From Bacteroidota bacterium (GTDB lineage Bacteria > Bacteroidota > Ignavibacteria > UBA10030 > UBA8401), in assembly GCA_041658205.1 (NCBI GenBank), contig JBBAAO010000002.1, forward strand, positions 558,001-622,000: a stretch of DNA of 64,000 nucleotides, read 5' to 3'. Shown piece by piece: positions 27,742-34,794 of this stretch. The position numbers and the translations under genes were made by a program. Each line of letters opens with the position of its first letter. Positions within the stretch are counted from its first letter, which is position 1. Below the pieces are notes generated by a model, which searched no databases, was not told the origin of the DNA, and saw nothing but the letters and a program-made list of their open reading frames with translations.

Positions 27742-28599
27742 ATGAAAAACGCAAATGTTCAAACAATTACCCGATCAGCGATACGACCAGCTATTATTAT
27801 GTCGATTTCGCTTGCAATGTTTCTTTTCGCAGCGTGCGAATCGAATTCACCATCCACCCAACAAGATATCAGCGGACCGTCTTCAGCAGCAAGGACGATT
27901 AACGAATCAGCAGTTCCTTTTGACGTAGTATCGAATCTTGCTGTACAAGAGCCTGTAAATCTTGGCTTGGCTGATGGATTTGCAATTCTTTCATACGCCG
28001 GAATTACCAATACCGGGAATACAAGTATTACGGGAAATCTTGGAGCGAGTCCTATCACTGGTGCCGCACTAACCGGTTTTGAGACAGTAGCCTTGGTTGG
28101 AACATTCTACACGGTTGATGCTACTGGTCCTGCAGGTTCGGTGATTTCAGCTTCCATGTTAGATCAGGCTATGCTTGATGTAACAGCAGCATATAACGAT
28201 GCCGCAGGACGAACAGAAAATCCAATCAGTGTAGAAGGAAATCTTGGCGGACAGACACTTCTTCCGGGACTTTATAAATCCACCGGCGCGCTTGAAATTT
28301 CATCCGGTGATCTTACGCTCGATGCTCAAGGTGATGTGAATGCTGTTTGGATTTTTCAAATAGCATCCAGTTTCAATATGACATCAGGTCGGCAAGTGTT
28401 CTTAACCGGCGGCGCGAAAGCTTCCAACATTTTTTGGCAGGTCGGTAGTTCTGCAACGTTTGGAACAACTGCGGTAATGAAGGGAACCATTTTAGCGTAT
28501 GCAACAGTAACGCTTGCTACAGGTGCATCATTGGAAGGCAGAGCATTAGCTCGAACTGCCAATGTTACATTAGATGCGAACACTATTGTGAAGCCGTAA
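27742..28599 (+). CDS. DUF3494 (ice-binding-like) lipoprotein, 2
   Basis: 285 residues, AGGAG upstream. Lipoprotein signal ending MFLFAAC (C33), an acidic/Ser linker, then a full DUF3494 domain: VNLGLADGFAILSYAGITNTG, GNLGASPITGAALTGFE, YTVDATGPAGSVI, AYNDAAGRTENP, LLPGLYKSTGALEISSGDL, AVWIFQIASSF, GGAKASNIFWQVGS, GASLEGRALARTANVTL. Very similar to the second DUF3494 domain of the protein at 30861. Outer-membrane-anchored solenoid; ice binding, adhesion or surface coating are possible roles that the sequence does not separate. Preceded by copy C of the shared element. Confidence 0.88.
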   Translation: MKNANVQTITRSAIRPAIIMSISLAMFLFAACESNSPSTQQDISGPSSAARTINESAVPFDVVSNLAVQEPVNLGLADGFAILSYAGITNTGNTSITGNLGASPITGAALTGFETVALVGTFYTVDATGPAGSVISASMLDQAMLDVTAAYNDAAGRTENPISVEGNLGGQTLLPGLYKSTGALEISSGDLTLDAQGDVNAVWIFQIASSFNMTSGRQVFLTGGAKASNIFWQVGSSATFGTTAVMKGTILAYATVTLATGASLEGRALARTANVTLDANTIVKP

Positions 28600-28641
28600 A
28601 CTCATTGGATTGAATTCTATAATTATGGGCTGAACATCGAA

Positions 28642-28670
28642 ACCCCGCTCTCTCAAGGGCGGGATTTTTT
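28642..28670 (+). terminator. Terminator after DUF3494 lipoprotein 2
   Basis: CCCCGCTC, loop, GGGCGGG followed by six T, 43 bases after the stop codon. Confidence 0.8.
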
Positions 28671-28686
28671 ATGTGTTCACTAACTA

Positions 28687-28765
28687 CAAAGGATTAACTC
28701 TTTTTCCATCCTTTTGGGCGATTATACCCCAACACATTCATCGGTATACTCATTCACAGTTCAGT
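28687..28765 (+). promoter_or_regulatory. Shared upstream element, copy D
   Basis: Block 1 AAAGGATTAACTCTTTTTCC then ATCCTTTTGGGCGATTA, and block 2 TCGGTATACTCATTCACAG 54 bases on. The GGAT and ATCC halves of block 1 are complementary. The TATACT box is 60 bases before a small membrane-protein gene, a plausible -10 position. Confidence 0.7.
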
Positions 28766-28813
28766 TGAAACTATATACTAACAAAGATGTACAAAAATCA
28801 AAAGGAGTAAATC

Positions 28814-28945
28814 ATGGAAATTATTATTGGGCTTATTGCATATGCTGTAGTTTTATTTTTCCTGTTATCCTTTGGACGATTTTGCAAAGAATGTGATAAT
28901 TCTATGCAGGGATATTTTGGGCAACGGGATTTTAAGGAAACGTAA
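28814..28945 (+). CDS. Small single-span membrane protein
   Basis: 43 residues: MEIIIGLIAYAVVLFFLLSF is one membrane helix, followed by GRFCKECDNS with a Cys-x-x-Cys pair and a polar tail (QGYFGQRDFKET). An excellent AAAGGAG lies at the right distance, and the shared element copy D is just upstream, so translation is likely although the gene is very short. The CxxC could bind metal or form a disulphide. No known family recognised. Confidence 0.6.
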   Translation: MEIIIGLIAYAVVLFFLLSFGRFCKECDNSMQGYFGQRDFKET

Positions 28946-28988
28946 GAAAGCAATCTCACAACTATTACATGAGAGCTACGAACCTTAC

Positions 28989-29066
28989 GAAAGGATTAAC
29001 TCTTTTTCCGTCCCTTTGGGGGATTACACTTCAACCTATTCATTGATATACTCATTCACCGTTAGG
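28989..29066 (+). promoter_or_regulatory. Shared upstream element, copy E
   Basis: Block 1 AAAGGATTAACTCTTTTTCC then GTCCCTTTGGGGGATTA, and block 2 TTGATATACTCATTCACCG, again with 54 bases from GGATTA to TATACTCAT. It precedes the second small membrane-protein gene by about 170 bases. Confidence 0.7.
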
Positions 29067-29226
29067 GAAAAAAAGATGCACATAAAAAAAGTGTATGGAT
29101 AGGAATCATAACACATCCATTTTAAGCCGAAGATAGAAATTAGCCGGTGTCTCGCGAAAAAGAAGAAGTGAATTTTACAAAAGTGATTTTGGAAGTTAGT
29201 AGGCACATCAAAAGAAAGAAAAGATC

Positions 29227-29400
29227 ATGAAAACACTCGACATTATAGCTCTGGTACTGTTCATACTATGGATCTTTGGTGTCATTCACATTCTTTTAGG
29301 CATTACTATTGTAGCGCTCTTATACGGTGTTACTTGCAGACGAAAAACTTTTAGTGCAAAAAAATTGAGTGTGGGACGTAGTCTTTTGCGGGTAAAATAA
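29227..29400 (+). CDS. Small membrane protein, lmo0937/DUF5670-like
   Basis: 57 residues: two close membrane segments (IIALVLFILWIFGVIHILL and GITIVALLYGV) and a basic tail (CRRKTFSAKK, RSLLRVK). The pattern ILWIFG...HILLGITIVALL resembles the short lmo0937-type membrane proteins often induced by stress. AAAAGA is a weak ribosome site upstream. It belongs to a run of tiny genes between the DUF3494 loci. Confidence 0.55.
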   Translation: MKTLDIIALVLFILWIFGVIHILLGITIVALLYGVTCRRKTFSAKKLSVGRSLLRVK

Positions 29401-29446
29401 TTCATACGAAGAAATTATAAAATCTTTTTTTCAAACAACCATAGAC

Positions 29447-29587
29447 ATGAAAACTGGAAAATTATTTCTCTATTACGGATACACAATGGCAACAATATGG
29501 ATGTTATATTCTCGTTTTCTAAAAGAACAACGGCAGCGCAAAATGTCGGATCCCCAAGAAGATGATGAACCCATACACTGGGTGTAG
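29447..29587 (+). CDS. Possible small protein, 46 residues
   Basis: An open frame MKTGKLFLYYGYTMATIWML... with one weak hydrophobic helix, a basic middle (RFLKEQRQRK) and an acidic end (DPQEDDEPIHWV). There is no ribosome site. It is kept because its layout matches the two small membrane proteins before it and it fills the space without overlap. It may be spurious. Confidence 0.35.
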   Translation: MKTGKLFLYYGYTMATIWMLYSRFLKEQRQRKMSDPQEDDEPIHWV

Positions 29588-29687
29588 AAAAATTTCAAAT
29601 CATGCAGAACAGTTAGACCGTGCTCTTAAGAGCGGGGCAATTCGAACAAAAATACTTATTCATTTTTACGTACACCACGGAGGTTTT

Positions 29688-30773
29688 ATGAACACCTATA
29701 CAAAACACACAACAAATAGTTTGGCACGATTGACACGCTTCTTTGGAGCGATACTGTCAGTTGCATTGATCATGTCTGTTACTGCAAAGTCTCAAACACT
29801 GACGGCGGTAAATTTAGGATCCACCGCCAATTATGTTATTCTCGCAGGCTCATTAGTTTCGAATATTCCGGCATCTGCAGTTACTGGTGATATCGGTTTG
29901 AGTCCAGCAGCGGGTAGCAGCATAACCGGATTTGGATTATCCGAAGTTACCGGAACAATTTACACAGTCGATGTTTCCGGTCCTGCCGGTTCCACAATGG
30001 CACCGACGATTCTGACTGCAGCAAAAGGCGATTTAACCATAGCATATAATGATGCTGCAGGACGAACACCAGTACCAACTGGAAATTATTTAAATCCAGG
30101 TTCAGGAAATATTGGCGGATTAACACTCGTTCCTGGTTTGTATAAATTCACAAGCGATGCATCAATAACAGGATCTGATGTTACTCTCACAGGTAGCGCA
30201 ACTGATGTCTGGATATTCCAGATTGCAGCTGGTCTGAATGTAGGCACCGGTATTAAAGTTATTCTCGCCGGTGGTGCTAGAGCAGCAAACATTTTTTGGC
30301 AAGTTGGTAGTTCGGCTACACTTGGTACAACCTCAGTATTTAAAGGAACTATCATGGCCGACCAATCAATCTCGTTAGGTACGGGAGCATCATTGGAAGG
30401 TAGGGCGTTAGCAAGTAATGCCGCAGTTACATTAGAATCCAATGCTGTTACAAGACCGGCAACAGTGACCGCAGTAGCAGATGGTGTCGTAACACCTCAA
30501 CAATTTGAGCTCTTCCAAAATTACCCGAATCCATTCAACCCATCCACACAGATTCAATATAATCTTGAAAAAGCTGTTCAGGTTTCTCTCAAAGTCTACA
30601 ATCTTCTTGGTGATGAAGTTGCAACACTGGTGAAGGGTCCTCAAGAAGCAGGTAGTTACACTGTACCGTTCAATAGCAAAATGGGAACGCTTAGTCTTTC
30701 AAGCGGTGTGTACTTTTATCGTTTGGAAGCCGGGTCATTCCTTTCAACAAAAAAATTTACTCTTGTAAAGTAG
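29688..30773 (+). CDS. DUF3494 protein with T9SS sorting domain
   Basis: 361 residues from an ATG with GGAGG six bases upstream. Signal peptide (RFFGAILSVALIMSVTAKS), DUF3494 domain (about 37-255: VNLGSTANYVILAGS, TGDIGLSPAAGSSITGFG, TIAYNDAAGRTP, GLTLVPGLYKFTSDA, VWIFQIAAGLN, GGARAANIFWQVGS, GASLEGRALASNAAVTL) and a T9SS sorting domain (about 272-361, NYPNPFNPSTQIQYNL to KKFTLVK). Unlike the two lipoprotein relatives it is exported past the outer membrane. It is nearly identical in places to the first DUF3494 domain of the next gene, so the two arose by recent duplication. Confidence 0.9.
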   Translation: MNTYTKHTTNSLARLTRFFGAILSVALIMSVTAKSQTLTAVNLGSTANYVILAGSLVSNIPASAVTGDIGLSPAAGSSITGFGLSEVTGTIYTVDVSGPAGSTMAPTILTAAKGDLTIAYNDAAGRTPVPTGNYLNPGSGNIGGLTLVPGLYKFTSDASITGSDVTLTGSATDVWIFQIAAGLNVGTGIKVILAGGARAANIFWQVGSSATLGTTSVFKGTIMADQSISLGTGASLEGRALASNAAVTLESNAVTRPATVTAVADGVVTPQQFELFQNYPNPFNPSTQIQYNLEKAVQVSLKVYNLLGDEVATLVKGPQEAGSYTVPFNSKMGTLSLSSGVYFYRLEAGSFLSTKKFTLVK

Positions 30774-30780
30774 TTCTTAT

Positions 30781-30815
30781 GTAAAACCCCACTCTCAAAA
30801 GTGGGGACGTTTTAC
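30781..30815. terminator. Extended hairpin after DUF3494-T9SS gene
   Basis: GTAAAAC-CCCACT, 6-base loop, AGTGGG, then GAC before GTTTTAC; the outer arms also pair. It sits directly after the stop and can end transcription, though the T run is short and part of the stem. The following gene may be partly read through. Confidence 0.6.
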
Positions 30816-30860
30816 CTAAACAATATCTTATTCATTTTCAATAACTATATAGAAAGTCTT

Positions 30861-33212
30861 ATGAACATTCACACAATAAATAAATTAAGCCGATGGACTC
30901 GTTTTGTCGGAGCAATGGTGTCGGTAGCTTTGATGATTTCCGTTACGGCCATGTCTCAATCGCTGCTTCCAGTAAATATAGGATCAACTTCCAATTTTTC
31001 AATTTTGGCTGGCTCATTAATCTCAAACGTTCCAACCTCTGCTGTCATTGGTGATATCGGTTTAAGCCCCGCCGCTGGGAGCAGTGTGACTGGATTTGGA
31101 CTAACTGAAGTAACAGGAATAATATATACGGTCGATGCTACTGGTCCTGTAGGTTCGGTAATTGATGCCACGAAGCTAACTACTGCACAGGGTGATTTAA
31201 CCATTGCGTACAACGATGCTGCAGGTCGTACACCAATACCGACTGGTACATTTTTGAATCCGGGTTCGGGAAATATTGGCGGATTAACGCTTGTTCCAGG
31301 TCTATATAAATTCACAAGTGATGCATCAATTACGGGTTCTGACGTTACTCTCACAGGCAGTGCAACTGATGTCTGGATATTCCAGATCGCAGCTGGCCTG
31401 AATGTAGGTACCGGTGTTAAAGTTATTCTCGCTGGTGGTGCAAAAGCTTCAAATATTTTTTGGCAGGTTGGTACGTCAGCCACCCTTGGAACGACTTCAG
31501 TGTTCAAAGGAACTATCATGGCTGATCAATCCATCTCACTGAATACAAGTGCATCAGTTGAAGGTAGATTGCTAGCACGTATTGCTGCAGTTACATTAGC
31601 ATCTAATGCCGTCACTAATTCTACAATAGTTACCTCCCAAGCGCCATTATTAGAATCACCTGCTGACTTGGCAACGAATCTATCAACATCTGTTGAACTG
31701 AAATGGTTTGCAGCAGTTGGAGACAGCGTGTATCATTTACAAATTGATACAAGTAACGTTTTTAACACAACAGTGTATAACGACTCAACTCTTACAGGTG
31801 TCTTATATAATATCACAAACTTGAAGAATGGAACAACATATTTCTGGCGTGTGAGTGTAAAGGATAGTGCGAAGAATAGTGTCGGTACGAGCGCTTATTC
31901 AACAATTCGAAGTTTTACAACATTGAATTCCACACCCATACCTATTACGCAAGCACCATTGTTAGAATTGCCTGCTGACTTAGCAACGAATCAGTCAACA
32001 ACTATTGAATTGAAATGGTTTGCCGCGGTTGGAGATAGCGTTTATCATTTACAAATTGATACAAGCAAAGTTTTTAGTTCAACGGTGTATAACGACTCTA
32101 CTCTCGCTGGTATCTTGCATAAAATTACAGGCTTAAAGAATGCAACAACATATTACTGGCGTGTAAGTGTAAAGGATAGTGCAAAGAATGGTATCGGAAC
32201 GAGCCCTTACTCAATAGTACGAAGCTTTACAACATGGAATGTTACACCGACAACACCTCTTTTGCCGGTCACTCTTGGTATGACTGATCGATTTGCAATT
32301 TTGTCGTACGCAGGAATAACTAATACAGGTCCTTCAACTATTACAGGAGATGTTGGAGTAAGTCCTCTAGCTGCTTCGTACATGACCGGATTTGGAACAC
32401 CCAATATCGTCGGAACGATTTACGGAGTTGACGCAACAGGTCCTGAAGGTTCGGTTGTTTTTCCTTCTATGTTAACGCAGGCAATGGGTGATTTAACGAC
32501 TGCATTTAATGATGCAGCAGGACGAACAGTAGATCCTATCGGTGTTTCCGGAAATCTTGGCGGACTTACTCTCTATTCTGGTTTGTATAAATCTACCGGT
32601 TCACTTGAAATATCATCAAGCGATCTTACGCTCGATGCACAAGGCGATACGGCAGCTGTTTGGATTTTTCAAATAGCTTCCAGTTTCGATATGACATCAG
32701 GACGCCAAGTTTTTCTTAGCGGCGGCGCAAAAGCTTCCAATATTTTTTGGCAAATGGGCAGTGCAGCAACGTTTGGAACAACGACTGTAATGAAGGGTAC
32801 CATTATGGCGTATACAACAATTACCTTTGCTACAGGAGCATCGTTGGAAGGCAGAGCATTAGCGCGAACGGCCGATATTACACTGCAAAGCAATACCATT
32901 GGCAAAGTTGCGGTAGTGACTTCTGTTCGGTCAGAAAATATACCACAAGGATTCACACTTTCGCAGAACTATCCGAACCCGTTCAATCCAACAACGAATA
33001 TTGAATTTACCGTTCCATCCAATGGTCGAGCAACATTGATAGTATTCAATGCGATCGGACAGGAAGTTGCGACATTGTTCAACGGTGAAGCGGAAGCAGG
33101 AAAATACAATACAGTGCAATTCAACGCTTCAGGATTAGCAACAGGGTTGTATTTTTCGCGATTGGAATTTGGCGGTATAGTGCAGTTGAAAAAAATGATG
33201 CTGGTAAAATAA
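30861..33212 (+). CDS. Double DUF3494 / fibronectin-like T9SS protein
   Basis: 783 residues from the ATG before NIHTINKLSRW; the frame extends 20 codons upstream without support. Order: signal peptide (ending TAMSQ), DUF3494 domain 1 (about 38-255), two fibronectin-type repeats that are near copies of each other (about 261-355 and 361-457, each PADLATN...ELKWFAAVGDSVYHLQIDTS...YWRVSVKDSAKN), DUF3494 domain 2 (about 460-675) and T9SS sorting domain (about 692-783). Domain 1 is like the upstream T9SS protein; domain 2 is like the lipoprotein at 27742. The gene looks like a fusion of two DUF3494 lineages joined by spacers. Two solenoids on one chain would suit a bivalent surface binder or adhesin. 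Confidence 0.9.
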   Translation: MNIHTINKLSRWTRFVGAMVSVALMISVTAMSQSLLPVNIGSTSNFSILAGSLISNVPTSAVIGDIGLSPAAGSSVTGFGLTEVTGIIYTVDATGPVGSVIDATKLTTAQGDLTIAYNDAAGRTPIPTGTFLNPGSGNIGGLTLVPGLYKFTSDASITGSDVTLTGSATDVWIFQIAAGLNVGTGVKVILAGGAKASNIFWQVGTSATLGTTSVFKGTIMADQSISLNTSASVEGRLLARIAAVTLASNAVTNSTIVTSQAPLLESPADLATNLSTSVELKWFAAVGDSVYHLQIDTSNVFNTTVYNDSTLTGVLYNITNLKNGTTYFWRVSVKDSAKNSVGTSAYSTIRSFTTLNSTPIPITQAPLLELPADLATNQSTTIELKWFAAVGDSVYHLQIDTSKVFSSTVYNDSTLAGILHKITGLKNATTYYWRVSVKDSAKNGIGTSPYSIVRSFTTWNVTPTTPLLPVTLGMTDRFAILSYAGITNTGPSTITGDVGVSPLAASYMTGFGTPNIVGTIYGVDATGPEGSVVFPSMLTQAMGDLTTAFNDAAGRTVDPIGVSGNLGGLTLYSGLYKSTGSLEISSSDLTLDAQGDTAAVWIFQIASSFDMTSGRQVFLSGGAKASNIFWQMGSAATFGTTTVMKGTIMAYTTITFATGASLEGRALARTADITLQSNTIGKVAVVTSVRSENIPQGFTLSQNYPNPFNPTTNIEFTVPSNGRATLIVFNAIGQEVATLFNGEAEAGKYNTVQFNASGLATGLYFSRLEFGGIVQLKKMMLVK

Positions 33213-33233
33213 CAGTATTAGGATTGGTTAAAT

Positions 33234-33274
33234 AAATGAAGCGTTCCGGTTTTTTTGACCGAAACGCTTCATTT
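33234..33274. terminator. Strong terminator hairpin
   Basis: AATGAAGCGTT-C-CGGT, loop of T, ACCG-A-AACGCTTCATT; a stem of about 15 pairs with one mismatch. It separates the double DUF3494 gene from the outer-membrane protein gene. Confidence 0.75.
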
Positions 33275-33320
33275 ATCATTGGGTTTTATGTTATGAACAC
33301 AAAATATTCTAGGAGAAATC

Positions 33321-34076
33321 ATGAAACATATTAATTGCTCGTTTCGATTATCTGTAGCATTTATTGCATTAATGACTATGATGATTGTGCCAGCGAGATC
33401 ACAAGTGAACATGAAGTTTGGCGGTGGTATTGGTATAATCAGTCCGGCTTCAAATTTCAATGGTTCTACGCTTGGATACTACAATGGTTCAAACTATGGG
33501 CTCGGCAACGGTCTTACCATTCATGGAAAGACGAAGATCGGGTCATCCGGATTAAATCTTGTCGGCGAAATTAATTATGCATCATTACAGAACACCGGAA
33601 ATTCTGAACCAGGACAAGGATTGGTGGATATATCACAAAATACCATATCGTTGAAAGTTGGACCTGAGTTCCATCTCAGCATTCCTATAGTACCAATTAT
33701 TCCATTTATCGGTGCAAACATAGCATTGAATAGATTCAGCGGGGAGACAACGTTCCGCGGAGTATCGAAAGTTCCAAGCGCAACGTACAGCGTGAAAGAA
33801 GCAACTCGACTTGGCATCGGATTTTCTGCCGGATCGGAAGTGAGTATTGGTCCCTTATTATCGCTCGATTTTAATTTCTCATACAACTTCATGAATGTTT
33901 CCGGTAAAGAATGGAATGACGTTAATCCGGAAACAAACCAACGCATTGATTCCTATCTTTCGTTAAATGATGGTATCGATCCCCTGTATGCTACGGGAGA
34001 CGAAAAACATTTTATTGGCAGTGAGCGGAGTATTACTTCAGCATTTATTACTATAAGCATCCTCTTCGGCTTATAA
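33321..34076 (+). CDS. Outer-membrane beta-barrel protein
   Basis: 251 residues, AGGAG upstream. Signal peptide (ALMTMMIVPARSQ) and then repeated amphipathic strands: MKFGGGIGIISP, LNLVGEINYASL, ISLKVGPEFHLSI, FIGANIALNRF, RLGIGFSAGSEVSIG, LSLDFNFSYNFMNV, ITSAFITISILFGL. This is the outline of porin-family outer-membrane barrels (OMP_b-brl). Glycine- and aromatic-rich strands and the hydrophobic C-terminus fit insertion by the Bam machine. It may help anchor or export neighbours; no direct evidence. Confidence 0.75.
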   Translation: MKHINCSFRLSVAFIALMTMMIVPARSQVNMKFGGGIGIISPASNFNGSTLGYYNGSNYGLGNGLTIHGKTKIGSSGLNLVGEINYASLQNTGNSEPGQGLVDISQNTISLKVGPEFHLSIPIVPIIPFIGANIALNRFSGETTFRGVSKVPSATYSVKEATRLGIGFSAGSEVSIGPLLSLDFNFSYNFMNVSGKEWNDVNPETNQRIDSYLSLNDGIDPLYATGDEKHFIGSERSITSAFITISILFGL

Positions 34077-34155
34077 TGCCGGTCGAGGATAGATAACTGA
34101 AGAGATACAACAACAAATTCAAGAATTGGTACAACATAAACATAAGGAATGTGCA

Positions 34156-34656
34156 ATGAAATATTTTCGTTTTGCAGTTATCGCTTGTTGTTTGTTTTTC
34201 GCATTTCAAGATTCAGAGGCTCAAGTACGTCGCTTTGGACTTGGCGTGATTTTCGGTGAACCTGCTGGAATTAGTGCAAAGTTGTGGACATCGAACAACA
34301 ACGCATTTGATTTTGGTCTTGGTTGGTCGATGGGAGGAGATCGGATGGGGAGGTATGATTACTATTACAATTACAATAGAACAAACCGAGTTCACTTCCA
34401 TATGGATTATGTATGGCATTTGTTTAATACCATTCATTCATCCGAGCGATTTCCACTATACTATGGAATTGGTGGTCGCATGAACAGTGGTGCCGGTTAT
34501 GAAGCTTCTGTTGCAGTTCGAGGTGTACTCGGTATTGCATGGCTCCCACGTGAAACGCCGATTGATATATTTCTGGAACTCGTTCCAATGTTCCAGTTAA
34601 CTTCTTCTAGCGGTTTTGGACTCGATGCCGGTGTCGGAGCACGATATTTCTTTTGA
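34156..34656 (+). CDS. Outer-membrane beta-barrel-like protein (DUF3996-like), 2
   Basis: 166 residues from the ATG with AAGGAA upstream. Signal peptide FAVIACCLFFAFQDSEAQ, then RRFGLGVIFGEPAGISAKLW, FDFGLGWSMGG, RVHFHMDYVWHLF, FPLYYGIGGRMN, VRGVLGIAWLP, IDIFLELVPMFQ, GLDAGVGARYFF. It is a clear paralogue of the protein at 23793, matching from end to end, 10 kb away. The two bracket the kaiC/DUF3494 region. Function unknown. Confidence 0.75.
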   Translation: MKYFRFAVIACCLFFAFQDSEAQVRRFGLGVIFGEPAGISAKLWTSNNNAFDFGLGWSMGGDRMGRYDYYYNYNRTNRVHFHMDYVWHLFNTIHSSERFPLYYGIGGRMNSGAGYEASVAVRGVLGIAWLPRETPIDIFLELVPMFQLTSSSGFGLDAGVGARYFF

Positions 34657-34794
34657 TGAATTCGATCAACTTTGAACTCAAAGAAATTCTATTTTCAGGA
34701 ATTGAAATGTTAGACAGTATTTCATTTTTTGTAAAAATAAAAGTGTAATTTAAGGGAGAAAGATGTTGAAATTTTGATAAATATTAACTTTTTG

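Noticed and set aside
28714..29102. Two frames covering the shared upstream elements
   Set aside because: They span the repeated element copies D and E in the same frame only because the element itself is repeated; no ribosome sites.
30956..31519. 187-codon antisense frame inside the double DUF3494 gene
   Set aside because: Shadow of the repetitive Thr/Gly/Ala-rich coding strand; the same shadow appears opposite every DUF3494 domain.
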